Assembly (NCBI RefSeq): GCF_031885415.1
Contig: NZ_CP116871.1
Span: 558,001-622,000, forward strand
DNA from: Microbacterium forte
Lineage (GTDB): Bacteria > Actinomycetota > Actinomycetes > Actinomycetales > Microbacteriaceae
Reading direction: 5' to 3'
DNA: 64,000 bases
The translations under genes were made by a program, and so were the position numbers. Positions 1 to 7,969 of this stretch are shown here, piece after piece; the stretch's first letter is position 1; every line of letters starts with the position of its first letter. Under the pieces are notes generated by a model. It was not told the DNA's origin. It was given only the letters and a program-made list of their open reading frames with translations, and did not search any database.

Positions 1-902
1 TCCACGACTTCGAGGGCTCCGCCGAACTTCGCCGCCAGTCGTTTCACACCCCGAGGGTCGGCCAGGTGCAGCCGCACGGTTACGATCCCGTCACTGACGT
101 CGGCGTTGTCCGCGGTGAGGAAGTCACCGAGCAGAGGCGCCATCCGCTCGGGCACACGCACTCTGACCTCGCCCTCGTCCTCGACGGCGGTGAACGCCTC
201 CGGGACGTGGTCACCGGCGTGTGTGATCGGAATGTCCGTCAGACGCGCATCGCTCACCCGATCGAGGTGGAACGTCCGCATCGCCTGTCGCATGTGGCAC
301 CACCCCTGCAGATACCACTGTGCGTTCGTGATCAGCACCTGCACAGGATCCACGGTTCGCGTGGTGGGTGCGGCATCGGGCGCCTGGTACGTGAACGACA
401 CGGCGACACCGTTCTGCACACCGCGCGACACGACCTGGCGCACCTCGTCGACAGCGCTCGGCGCGACGACGACCTCTGCCGGGGCGTCTGCCGCACCGCG
501 CGACAGCTTCGAGATGAGACCGCTGACGAGTCCGGAGTCGGAGACCGCCGGCACGGCGGCGACCATCTGCAGACCGGCGAGCAGCGCTGCGGCCTCGCGG
601 GCGGTGAAGCGCGGAACCCGCCGTAGGGCGACATCGTTGGTGATCTCGATGACGTCCTCTTCGTCGAGGAGGTCCCAGTTGATGTCGAACATCTCCTGCG
701 GCTGCTGCCAGAAGCCGGAATCACCGGGCAGGCCGATGACGGTCAGCTTCTCGACCATCTGTCGCATCTCCGCCGGAGTCACCCCGAACTCCGCAGCCGC
801 CTCAGCGAGCGAGACCTGGCCGTGCTCGAGAAGGTAAGGCACGAGCGTCAGGTAGACGCGGACGCGGTCGGCGGCGAGCAGCGGCTTCGCCTGAGCGCTC
901 AT
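1..902 (-). CDS. pafC: WYL-domain transcriptional regulator PafC (3' end missing)
   Basis: Second subunit of the PafB/PafC activator, which in mycobacteria drives the RecA/LexA-independent DNA-damage response. About 300 residues are visible from an ATG at 900-902, and the frame is still open at base 1, so the C-terminus is missing. The N-terminal ~60 residues are winged-helix-like. A WYL domain lies near residues 160-225 and contains the motif WYLQGWC, followed by FHLDRVSD. The start overlaps the pafB stop by 4 nt (ATGA), implying translational coupling and equal output of the two subunits. The C-terminal WCX region, thought to matter for ligand sensing, starts at the visible edge. The family call is firm. 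The PafC label rests on its position directly after pafB. Confidence 0.9.
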   Translation of the reverse strand, partial: MSAQAKPLLAADRVRVYLTLVPYLLEHGQVSLAEAAAEFGVTPAEMRQMVEKLTVIGLPGDSGFWQQPQEMFDINWDLLDEEDVIEITNDVALRRVPRFTAREAAALLAGLQMVAAVPAVSDSGLVSGLISKLSRGAADAPAEVVVAPSAVDEVRQVVSRGVQNGVAVSFTYQAPDAAPTTRTVDPVQVLITNAQWYLQGWCHMRQAMRTFHLDRVSDARLTDIPITHAGDHVPEAFTAVEDEGEVRVRVPERMAPLLGDFLTADNADVSDGIVTVRLHLADPRGVKRLAAKFGGALEVV

Positions 903-1894
903 CGTGACTCCCCTGCGTCCGAGTTGGTCGCGACGACCGCGCTCAGGCGATCGACGACTGCGGTGCGCAGCGCGACGGGCTCGACCACCCGCACCTCGGG
1001 GCCGTACGAGGCGAGTTCGTCGGCGAAGATATGCAGGTCGACGAACGGCACGAGGATTCCCTGGGTCGCCGCAGGCGTCGCACGGCGGCCCAGACGCAGC
1101 GAGGCCTCGGTGCCAGGGGTGACCTCGAGCAGCGCCGAGTTCTGAGAGGCGACGCGCTCGAGACCACTCAGTGCACGCTCCCCCGCTCCCTCGCGCAGGG
1201 CGGAGTCGAAGGCCCTCGTCGTGATCCTCACGTCCCCGACGATCCTGCTGAGCAGGAACATGCGGTCCTCCTCGATGTCCACGTCGACGCCGAAGACATG
1301 CCATCTCGCCTCGTAGTCGACGAGAGCCAGCGGACGGATGCTGCGGCGGCGCGGCGCGTGCTCCCCCGGCTTGAGGTAGTCGAAGACGACGACGCGGCTC
1401 TTCTCGATCGCGTCCTGCAGCTGCGGGAACGCCGCATCGCGAGCGGTGATCCGTGGCGCGAAGCCGATGATCGGCTCGTCGCCGTCGATCCCGAGTGCCC
1501 GGATCTTGCGCACGCCGGCCTTGGCGTCGCCCGATGCGGATTCGGCACTCCAGACGCTGCCGGCCAATTGCAGCACAGCGAGCTCAGCAGCGGTGAATTC
1601 GATGTCGCTGGGCAGGTCGTATTCCGCCTGCGGAATGCGATAGCGGGCTTCGCGGAGGTCATTGGGATCAGCCTGGTCGCCGATCGTCTCGACGGGGACG
1701 CCGAGAGTACGCAGCTCGTCCTTGTCGCGCTCGAACATCTTCTCGAGCGCATCCGAGCGCACGCCCGCATCGGCACGCTGACGGTAGCCCGACACGTTGT
1801 CGAGGATCTGCTGCTTGGTGAGCCCGATCTCCGTGGCCATGAGCGCCACGACGAGGTTCGTCAGACGCTCTTCCGCGGGAATACGGGCGGCCAT
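899..1894 (-). CDS. pafB: WYL-domain transcriptional regulator PafB
   Basis: 331-residue partner of PafC. The protein opens with a winged-helix segment (RLTNLVVALMATEIGLTK) typical of PafB. The WYL domain follows at about residues 165-225, with RRRSIRPLALVDYEARWHV and FLLSRIVG. ATG at 1894 is preferred over GTG at 1897 because GGAG sits 5 nt before the ATG but only 2 nt before the GTG. The ATG shares a base with the stop of the preceding FKBP-like gene (TGATG), so the two are probably co-translated. In mycobacteria PafBC follows pafA in the Pup-proteasome locus. Here the preceding genes are trmI and the FKBP-like lipoprotein, and no Pup or proteasome gene is present. Confidence 0.9.
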   Translation of the reverse strand: MAARIPAEERLTNLVVALMATEIGLTKQQILDNVSGYRQRADAGVRSDALEKMFERDKDELRTLGVPVETIGDQADPNDLREARYRIPQAEYDLPSDIEFTAAELAVLQLAGSVWSAESASGDAKAGVRKIRALGIDGDEPIIGFAPRITARDAAFPQLQDAIEKSRVVVFDYLKPGEHAPRRRSIRPLALVDYEARWHVFGVDVDIEEDRMFLLSRIVGDVRITTRAFDSALREGAGERALSGLERVASQNSALLEVTPGTEASLRLGRRATPAATQGILVPFVDLHIFADELASYGPEVRVVEPVALRTAVVDRLSAVVATNSDAGESR

Positions 1895-2811
1895 CACTGC
1901 TCCGGAACGGGAACGATGCCGAGGATGTCGACCACGATGGCGGTCGCCGGGTTTCCGTCGGCTTCGGGCACGACGACGAGCAGCTGCGACCCGACGGTCG
2001 CGCCGACGAGCTCCTCCGCTGCCGGACCGATGTTGGGCTCCGCGCCCCAGCTGCTCGATGTGACGGTCTTGTCATCCCAGCCCAGGGCCATGATGTTGGT
2101 CACGATCGTCGAGTCCTTCTCGACCTTCGCACCGTCGCCCTTGATGAGCGTCTGAGTCACAGCCTCCGTCGGAGCATCGCTGTCGGGGATGATCACGCCA
2201 GGGGTCCCGTCAGGAGCGCGCACCACGGTCGGCAGGCCACGGGCGTCGTTGAACTGGGATGCGCCTTCGGCGTGGGCCAGGTAGACATCCTGCAGGTCGA
2301 CGATCGCGACGACGTTCTCGTCCTTCGCGAGTCCGAATGCCTCGGCATTGGCTTCACCGAAGTCCTCGGGGGTCAGCACGGCGACGATCCGGCTTCCGCC
2401 GGTGGCGCACTCGAGCACCGTCTCGAGTCCGGCGGACCGCTCGGCCCAGTACGAGATGCTGTGCACGCGGCTCGGGTCGCCGTTGAATTCGGACTCGTAC
2501 AGCTTCTCGCCGCTCTCTCCGCCATAGAAGGCGATGTCGAGCACCATGGGCTGAGAAGTCGAGGTGAGGGTGTTCCCCTCGCCGGTGACGATGTCGGCGA
2601 ACGAGGTCTCGTCCGCCTTCACGGGGCTGTAGACCGTGACGTCGGGCGCCTCACCCAGATCGCCCTCCACGGACACCGAATCCTTGATGGATGGAGTAGA
2701 CGCGGCCGCACGATCGCAGACGTCACCGGCGAACGACGGCGCCGAAGCGCATCCGGTCAGAGTGAGGACGGCGAGGCTGAGGGTGGCCAGAACGGCGGAC
2801 GTTTTACGCAC
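1894..2811 (-). CDS. FKBP-like peptidyl-prolyl isomerase lipoprotein
   Basis: 305 residues from GTG at 2811. Residues 1-21 form a lipoprotein signal: RK, then a hydrophobic core, then lipobox LTGC with Cys21. The mature protein should be tethered to the outer face of the membrane. The remainder fits the divergent FKBP-type isomerase seen beside pafBC in actinobacteria, with an FKBP-like C-terminal half (LIKGDGAKVEKDSTIVTNI... then VGSQLLVVVP). Classical FKBP active-site residues are not obvious, so isomerase activity is inferred from context. The start is supported by a TAGACT box 7 nt upstream and by GGAG in the same interval. The gene overlaps pafB at its 3' end. Confidence 0.75.
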   Translation of the reverse strand: MRKTSAVLATLSLAVLTLTGCASAPSFAGDVCDRAAASTPSIKDSVSVEGDLGEAPDVTVYSPVKADETSFADIVTGEGNTLTSTSQPMVLDIAFYGGESGEKLYESEFNGDPSRVHSISYWAERSAGLETVLECATGGSRIVAVLTPEDFGEANAEAFGLAKDENVVAIVDLQDVYLAHAEGASQFNDARGLPTVVRAPDGTPGVIIPDSDAPTEAVTQTLIKGDGAKVEKDSTIVTNIMALGWDDKTVTSSSWGAEPNIGPAAEELVGATVGSQLLVVVPEADGNPATAIVVDILGIVPVPEQ

Positions 2812-2818
2812 GCGCTCC

Positions 2819-2824
2819 AGTCTA
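2819..2824 (-). promoter_or_regulatory. -10 box TAGACT, leaderless-type promoter of the FKBP lipoprotein
   Basis: TAGACT ends 7 nt before the GTG start at 2811, so transcription would begin at or next to the start codon. It overlaps the last codon of trmI, so the pafBC group may be transcribed separately from trmI. Confidence 0.5.
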
Positions 2825-3841
2825 TTCCGTCGGTGGCTCGGATTCGCGCGAACCAGACGCCAGACGTGCCCCTTCGGCGGCCTTCGCGGCCTCCCTGGCA
2901 CGCTTGCGGAGGTTCTTGTCGTTGATCTCGCGATCGCCTACGGCGCCGGGCGTCCACGCGTCGACATCCGCATCGCCATAGCTGCTCTTCGAGGCCCTGC
3001 GCTTCACCTGCGGCGCCACGGCACCCGGTGCCAGCCGGCGCGCCGTGAGGAGGAAGCCGGTGTGCGCCACCATGCGGTGATCGGGCCTGACGGCGAGGCC
3101 TTCGACGTGCCATCCTCGCACCATCGTCTCGGACGCCTCGGGGTCGGTGAACAGCCCGGTGCCGCGGATGTACTCGGCGACGCGCGAGAGCTGCGTGGCC
3201 GTCGCGACGTAGCAGAGCACGACGCCGCCGGGTGTGAGTGCGTCGGCGACGACGTCCATGCATTCCCACGGTGCGAGCATGTCGAGTACGACGCGATCGA
3301 CCGTGCCGGCCGGGAACTCGGCTGGAAGCGCATCGGCGAGATCCCCGACGACCACGTTCCAGGTGTCCGGCGTCTCGCCGAAGAATGTCTCGACGTTCCC
3401 GCGGGCGACCTGGGCGAAGTCCTCACGACGTTCGAACGACACCAGTCGACCGACCGGACCGATGGCCCGGAGCAGCGAGAGCGAGAGGGCGCCCGAACCG
3501 ACGCCCGCCTCGACGACGACCGCGCCGGGGAAGATGTCGGCCTGCATCACGATCTGCGCCGCATCCTTCGGGTAGACGATCGCCGCGCCGCGCGGCATCG
3601 ACATCGCGAAGTCGCGCAGCAGCGGCCGCAGCGCGAGGTACTCGTGCCCCGAGCTGTTCGCGGCGACCGAACCGTCGGGAAGACCGATGAGGTCACGATG
3701 CCGCAGCACTCCCTGATGGGTGTGCAGCTCGCCGTCCTCGCGGAGGGTCACGGTATGCAGACGACCCTTGGGGCCGGTCAGCTGCACCCGATCGCCCTCC
3801 CGGAACGGCCCGCTCGGCCGCGGTGAGGTGATGTCGGTCAT
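2822..3841 (-). CDS. trmI: tRNA (adenine-N1-)-methyltransferase TrmI
   Basis: 339 residues. SAM-dependent enzyme that makes m1A58 in the T-loop of tRNAs; it normally works as a tetramer. The N-terminal beta-barrel domain (about 1-75) is followed by a Rossmann methyltransferase domain with motif I VVVEAGVGSGALSL (residues 108-121), acidic SFERRE near 135-140, and motif IV VVLDMLAPWE around residue 187. A lysine/arginine-rich tail of ~40 residues follows, longer than the Thermus enzyme but common in actinobacteria. The start overlaps the upstream HAD hydrolase stop (ATGA). In other actinobacteria trmI stands directly before the ARC/Mpa-proteasome genes; here the FKBP-like gene and pafBC follow at once. 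Confidence 0.93.
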   Translation of the reverse strand: MTDITSPRPSGPFREGDRVQLTGPKGRLHTVTLREDGELHTHQGVLRHRDLIGLPDGSVAANSSGHEYLALRPLLRDFAMSMPRGAAIVYPKDAAQIVMQADIFPGAVVVEAGVGSGALSLSLLRAIGPVGRLVSFERREDFAQVARGNVETFFGETPDTWNVVVGDLADALPAEFPAGTVDRVVLDMLAPWECMDVVADALTPGGVVLCYVATATQLSRVAEYIRGTGLFTDPEASETMVRGWHVEGLAVRPDHRMVAHTGFLLTARRLAPGAVAPQVKRRASKSSYGDADVDAWTPGAVGDREINDKNLRKRAREAAKAAEGARLASGSRESEPPTE

Positions 3842-4521
3842 CGGGTGGCTCCCGTCATGGAGGTCTTGCGGTCGAAGAGTTCGATCAGGTCTGCGGCCGT
3901 GCGACCGTCGAGGGTCGGCCAGAGCTCGTGAGCGCCCACGTCGTCGAGGGAGACGATGTGCGGCACGCCGAGAGCGACGGCGCCGGAGGCGATGCCTGCA
4001 CGGAGTCCGGTCGGCGAGTCCTCGATGACCACGGCCTCGGCGATGTCGATCTCGAGCAGCGACGCCGCGTGCAGGTAGGGCTCGGGGTGAGGCTTGGGGT
4101 GGATCACGTCATCGCCGGCGACGACGATGTCGAAGGCGTCGAACTCGATCAGGTCGACGACGCTCAACGCCATACGGCGCAGCGACATCGTGACGAGGCC
4201 GGTGGGGATCCCCGCCGACTTCAGGTCCTGCAGCAGCTCGCGGGCACCGGGGCGGAAAGGCACTCCCTGTGTGCGCAGCGCCTCCTGCACTCCATCGGTG
4301 AGGAGCGAGATGATCGCGTCCGCGTCCATATCCACCCCCGCGTGCTGGAGGATGATCGCACTGTCGATGAGACCGTTGCCGACCAGCTGAAGGGCGTCCT
4401 CGTGGGTCCATGACCCGCCGAAGGATTCGACCAGCGCCGTCTCGGCTGCCATCCAATACGGCTCGGTGTCGACGAGGGTTCCGTCCATGTCCCAGAGGAT
4501 CGCGCGGGGCTGTCTGCTCAC
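3838..4521 (-). CDS. HAD-superfamily hydrolase (beta-phosphoglucomutase/phosphatase type)
   Basis: 227 residues from GTG at 4521. Contains HAD motif I ILWDMDGTLVDTEP with nucleophile Asp11 and Asp13, motif II near LVTMSLRR, motif III lysine in HPKPHPEPY, and motif IV VIEDSPTGLRAG. An alpha-helical C1-type cap lies between motifs I and II, which fits subfamily IA enzymes such as phosphoglycolate phosphatase or beta-phosphoglucomutase. The substrate cannot be told from sequence. It is the first gene of the run trmI-FKBP-pafBC and overlaps trmI by 4 nt. The start lies 6 nt after a TAACAT box with no Shine-Dalgarno sequence, consistent with a leaderless mRNA. Confidence 0.88.
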   Translation of the reverse strand: MSRQPRAILWDMDGTLVDTEPYWMAAETALVESFGGSWTHEDALQLVGNGLIDSAIILQHAGVDMDADAIISLLTDGVQEALRTQGVPFRPGARELLQDLKSAGIPTGLVTMSLRRMALSVVDLIEFDAFDIVVAGDDVIHPKPHPEPYLHAASLLEIDIAEAVVIEDSPTGLRAGIASGAVALGVPHIVSLDDVGAHELWPTLDGRTAADLIELFDRKTSMTGATR

Positions 4522-4527
4522 CGAACC

Positions 4528-4533
4528 ATGTTA
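4528..4533 (-). promoter_or_regulatory. -10 box TAACAT, leaderless-type promoter of the HAD-trmI run
   Basis: TAACAT ends 6 nt before the GTG at 4521, the spacing expected if transcription starts on the start codon. Confidence 0.45.
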
Positions 4534-4612
4534 CCCGTGGCTCCGCCCGGTCCCCGCGCGGTCGGACTAGCCTGGAGGGATACCGATCCGGAATTGGCGA
4601 AGGGAGCCCACG

Positions 4613-5461
4613 ATGGATGTCCTCGGTTCACGCATCGTCATCGTCGCCTTCGATGGCTGGAACGACGCGGGTGAGGCCGCGAGCGGCGCGATCGCCGCGC
4701 TGCGTTCCGCGAACGACTACGACCTCGTGCACTCCATCGACCCGGAGCTGTACTTCGACTATCAGTACACCCGCCCGGCCACGAAGACGGACGCCGAAGG
4801 CCGCCGCCAGCTCACCTGGCCCGAGGCCGGTCTGTGGCGCCCGCGCGACCCGGGGCCCGGTCCCGAGTTCTGGGTGCTGACGGGAGTCGAGCCCGCGCGC
4901 ACCTGGCAGTCGTTCGCTGCGGAGTTCATCGACGTCGCTCTTCGCGACGACATCACCGGGTTCGTGACCCTCGGCGCGATGCTCTCGGATGTGCCCCACA
5001 CGCGACCGATCTCGATCTTCGCGTCGAGCCAGAACGAGCAGGTCCGCGCAGCGCATGGCCTCGAGCGGTCTCTCTATGAGGGCCCCGTCGGCATCCTCAG
5101 CGTGTTCGAGCACTTCGCCGAGAGCGCCGGAATCCCGACCGCGAGCCTGTGGGCCAGCGTGCCGCACTACGTCGCCTCCGCCACTCCGTCACCGAAGGTC
5201 ACCCTCGCTCTTCTGGACAGGCTCGAGGAGCTGACCGGCGTCGACGTCCCGCGAGACCACCTTCGCACCGAGGCCGCCGCGTGGGAGGCGTCGATCGACG
5301 CCGCCGCCGCCGATGACGAGGACATGACGGAGTACATCCGCCAGCTCGAGCAGACCCGCGACACGTGGGACTCCCCCGATGCGTCCGGCGATGCGATCGC
5401 TCAGGCCTTCGAGCGCTATCTGAAGCGCAGAGGCGACGGCCCCGGAGACCACAAGCGCTGA
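4613..5461 (+). CDS. PAC2-family protein (proteasome assembly chaperone-like)
   Basis: 282 residues. Begins VLGSRIVIVAFDGWNDAGEAASGAI, the characteristic PAC2 opening, with VLTGVEPARTW and VTLGAMLSDVPHTRP following. PAC2 proteins are homologous to eukaryotic proteasome assembly chaperones, but their bacterial role is not established. In actinobacteria they are found near the Pup-proteasome region. Here the gene is divergent from the HAD-trmI-FKBP-pafBC run, so the flank is kept while the proteasome core is absent. AAGGGAG lies 6 nt before the ATG, and a TAGCCT box at 4568-4573 would give a leader of about 33 nt. The C-terminal 50 residues are acidic and helical. Confidence 0.85.
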   Translation: MDVLGSRIVIVAFDGWNDAGEAASGAIAALRSANDYDLVHSIDPELYFDYQYTRPATKTDAEGRRQLTWPEAGLWRPRDPGPGPEFWVLTGVEPARTWQSFAAEFIDVALRDDITGFVTLGAMLSDVPHTRPISIFASSQNEQVRAAHGLERSLYEGPVGILSVFEHFAESAGIPTASLWASVPHYVASATPSPKVTLALLDRLEELTGVDVPRDHLRTEAAAWEASIDAAAADDEDMTEYIRQLEQTRDTWDSPDASGDAIAQAFERYLKRRGDGPGDHKR

Positions 5462-5477
5462 GCCCGGAGGTCTCCGG
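5442..5477. terminator. Possible hairpin between convergent PAC2 and uppP genes
   Basis: CCGGAGACC at 5442-5450 pairs perfectly with GGTCTCCGG at 5469-5477 around an 18-nt loop. It overlaps the end of the PAC2 gene. There is no U-tract and the loop is long, so this is a weak terminator call. Confidence 0.35.
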
Positions 5478-5487
5478 TGCCGCGCTG

Positions 5488-6312
5488 CTATGCCGCGATG
5501 ACGCCGGTGCCGAGAAGGACCAGGAGCACCGTGCCCAACAGGATGCGGTAGATCACGAACGGCAGGAAACTGCGCTTCGAGATGTAGTTCATGAAGAACG
5601 CGATCACGCCCAGTGCCACGACGAACGCGATGCCGGTCGCTGCGAGCGTGTCGCCGAACGAGAAGAACGAAGGCTCGTCCCAGCTCTTGAACAGCTGATA
5701 GAAGCCACTGCCGAACACCGCGGGGATCGCCAGGAGGAACGCGTAGCGCGCGGCAGCCGCGCGCTCATAACCGAGGAACAGTCCCATCGTGATCGTCCCG
5801 CCCGAGCGCGACACACCCGGGATCAGCGCGAGCGCCTGCGCGAAGCCGTATGCGATGCCATGCGGATAGGTGAGCTGATCGAGCTTGCGTCGCTTCGCGC
5901 CCACGTGGTCGGCGACGCCGAGCAGGATGCCGAACACGATCAGCATGATCGCGACGATCCAGAGCGACCGGAAGACGGTCTCGATCTGATCCTGGAAGAG
6001 CAGGCCGAGCAGCACGATCGGGATGCTCCCGATGATGATCATCCAGCCCATCCGGGCATCCGGATCGCTGCGCGGCACTCTGCCCGTCAGCGAGCGGAAC
6101 CACTGCGCGATGATGCGGACGATGTCGCGCCAGAAGAACACCACGACCGCCGCCTCCGTGCCGATCTGCGTGATCGCGGTGAACGCGGCACCAGGGTCCT
6201 CGCCGGACGGCAGGAACGTGCCGAGGATGCGCAGATGGGCGCTGGAGGAGATCGGGAGGAACTCGGTGAGTCCCTGGACGATGCCGAGGATGAGCGCTTC
6301 GAACAAGTGCAT
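5488..6312 (-). CDS. uppP: Undecaprenyl-diphosphatase UppP (BacA)
   Basis: 274 residues, the normal length. Integral membrane enzyme that dephosphorylates undecaprenyl pyrophosphate so that the lipid carrier for peptidoglycan and other wall polymers can be reused; loss or excess alters bacitracin sensitivity. The signature regions are visible: [15 protein letters not shown] at residues 13-27 (the E/Q-rich motif) and [20 protein letters not shown] near 150-170 with the conserved PGxSRSG. About eight hydrophobic segments can be counted. It starts 45 nt downstream of the M20 peptidase stop on the same strand and is probably co-transcribed with it. No good ribosome-binding site precedes the ATG. 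Confidence 0.95.
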   Translation of the reverse strand: MHLFEALILGIVQGLTEFLPISSSAHLRILGTFLPSGEDPGAAFTAITQIGTEAAVVVFFWRDIVRIIAQWFRSLTGRVPRSDPDARMGWMIIIGSIPIVLLGLLFQDQIETVFRSLWIVAIMLIVFGILLGVADHVGAKRRKLDQLTYPHGIAYGFAQALALIPGVSRSGGTITMGLFLGYERAAAARYAFLLAIPAVFGSGFYQLFKSWDEPSFFSFGDTLAATGIAFVVALGVIAFFMNYISKRSFLPFVIYRILLGTVLLVLLGTGVIAA

Positions 6313-6357
6313 GGAGGAGCTTTCTGATTCGTGGTGCGCGGACGTGGAGCAGAGAGC

Positions 6358-7653
6358 TCAATACGTGCGCAGCAGATCGGCCAGCACCCGCTGACCGAAG
6401 ACAAGCGATTCTACGGGCACTCGCTCATCGACACCGTGGAACATCCCCGTGAAGTCGAGGTCGGCAGGGAGGCGGAGTGGCGCGAATCCGTACCCGGTGA
6501 TCCCCAGATAGGCCAGCGCCTTGTTGTCGGTTCCGGCGCCGAGCAGATACGGAATGACCGGCACTCCCGGGTCGTGCCGCCCCAGACTCGCCACCATCGC
6601 CTCGACGAGTTCGCCCTCGAACGGCGTCTCCATGCCGATGTCGCGAACGACGGTCTGGATCTCGATGTCATCGCCGACGATCTGCTGCAGCTCGGCGAGC
6701 ACCTCGTCCTCGGTTCCCGGGATCACCCGCACGTCGATCAGCGCTTCGGCTCGTTCGGGGATCACATTGTGCTTGTACCCCGCGGTGAGCGCCGTGGGGT
6801 TCGTCGTCGTGCGGAACGATGAGCGGAGGAACGCCTCAGCGGGGCCGGCGGCGGCAGCAAGCGCGTCCGGGTCGTCGATGGAGCGGCCTGTGAGAGCGCT
6901 CAGGCCCTGCAACAGCGCCTCCGTGGTGGGAGTGAGACGAAGGGGCCATCGAGTGCGCCCGAGGGCCGCCACAGCTTCTGCGAGCTTCGTGACGGCGTTG
7001 TCGTCGTGCAGTCGGCTTCCGTGGCCGGCACGCCCTCGCGCGACGAGGCGGATCCAGATGAGCGCCTTCTCCCCCACCTGCAGCAGGTAGGCGCGGCGAT
7101 CGTCGACCGTGATCGAATAGCCTCCCACCTCGCTGATGGCCTCGGTCGCTCCCGCGAACCACTCCGGGTGGTTCTGGACGACGAGCGCCGAGCCCTCGAC
7201 GCCGCCGTTCTCCTCGTCGGCGAAGAATGCGAGCACCAGATCGCGCTCCGGCTGCTCCCCCGCACGCAGGAGGTCTGCGACGGCCGTGAGGATCATCGCG
7301 TTCATGTTCTTCATGTCGACCGCTCCACGCCCCCAGAGCATGCCGTCCTTCACGATGCCCGCGAACGGGTCGACGCTCCAGTCCTCGGCCATCGCCGGGA
7401 CGACGTCGAGGTGTCCGTGCACGACGAGAGCCGGCTTGCTCCGATCGCGCCCCGGCACGCGCGCCATCACGTTCGTGCGCCGCGGGATCGGCTCGTAGTA
7501 TTCGACATCCAGACCCAGGTCCTGCAGATAGGCGCCGACATATTCGGCTGCCTCACGCTCACCCTTCGCGTTGCCTCCGCCGAAGTTCGAGGTGTCGAAT
7601 CGGATCAGGTCGCTCGCGATGCGAACCACCTCGGGGAGAGCCACGTCAGTCAT
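6358..7653 (-). CDS. M20-family metallopeptidase / deacylase
   Basis: 431 residues. Zinc exopeptidase or acyl-amino acid deacylase of the M20/ArgE/PepV clan. Metal ligands and catalytic residues can be placed: VVHGHLDVVPA (His81, Asp83), GRGAVDMKNMNA with the bridging Asp113, DEENGG (Glu147 catalytic, Glu148 ligand), and the terminal LLGAGTDNKALAYLGI. A lid/dimerisation domain interrupts the catalytic domain at about residues 190-300. It resembles actinobacterial M20 proteins annotated as dipeptidases, but the substrate is not evident. The ATG lies 7 nt after a TAGCCT box, so the mRNA is probably leaderless. It heads a likely operon with uppP and is divergent from tRNA-Leu. Confidence 0.9.
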   Translation of the reverse strand: MTDVALPEVVRIASDLIRFDTSNFGGGNAKGEREAAEYVGAYLQDLGLDVEYYEPIPRRTNVMARVPGRDRSKPALVVHGHLDVVPAMAEDWSVDPFAGIVKDGMLWGRGAVDMKNMNAMILTAVADLLRAGEQPERDLVLAFFADEENGGVEGSALVVQNHPEWFAGATEAISEVGGYSITVDDRRAYLLQVGEKALIWIRLVARGRAGHGSRLHDDNAVTKLAEAVAALGRTRWPLRLTPTTEALLQGLSALTGRSIDDPDALAAAAGPAEAFLRSSFRTTTNPTALTAGYKHNVIPERAEALIDVRVIPGTEDEVLAELQQIVGDDIEIQTVVRDIGMETPFEGELVEAMVASLGRHDPGVPVIPYLLGAGTDNKALAYLGITGYGFAPLRLPADLDFTGMFHGVDERVPVESLVFGQRVLADLLRTY

Positions 7654-7660
7654 GAGGTCC

Positions 7661-7666
7661 AGGCTA
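7661..7666 (-). promoter_or_regulatory. -10 box TAGCCT, leaderless-type promoter of M20 peptidase-uppP
   Basis: TAGCCT ends 7 nt upstream of the ATG at 7653, and no Shine-Dalgarno sequence lies between. Confidence 0.5.
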
Positions 7667-7766
7667 TCGAAACGTCGTGGCGCGCCCGGGCGTCACCGCC
7701 GGTTTCTGAGTGCCTCGAAGCTCGTGCTAATGTAAATCTTCGTTCGGCAACGAACATCCAACACCT

Positions 7767-7849
7767 GCGCGGGTGGCGGAATGGTAGACGCGCTACGTTG
7801 AGGTCGTAGTGCCCGTAAGGGCGTGGGGGTTCAAGTCCCCCTCCGCGCA
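7767..7849 (+). tRNA. tRNA-Leu(GAG)
   Basis: 83-nt class II tRNA. The acceptor stem GCGCGGG (7767-7773) pairs with TCCGCGC (7842-7848, one G-U), and A7849 is the discriminator. The anticodon stem CTACG/CGTAG (7793-7797, 7805-7809) closes the loop TTGAGGT, giving anticodon GAG (7800-7802), which reads CUC and CUU. A long variable arm and the T-loop TTCAAGT are present. CCA is not encoded. Confidence 0.96.
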
Positions 7850-7854
7850 CAGAC

Positions 7855-7887
7855 AGGCCTCGGATATCCATACGATATCCGAGGCCT
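7855..7887 (+). terminator. Intrinsic terminator after tRNA-Leu
   Basis: Perfect 14-bp stem AGGCCTCGGATATC/GATATCCGAGGCCT with loop CATAC, 6 nt after the tRNA and followed by TCTTCGT. The following T-run is interrupted, so the strength is uncertain. It would also stop transcription coming leftward from the VIT gene. Confidence 0.8.
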
Positions 7888-7969
7888 TCTTCGTACCTTC
7901 GGTGTCGACGTGTCGTCCGGCAGAACCCGAGGTGAACTCCCCGAGCCCTGCCCCACGGGCCGGCGCGCG

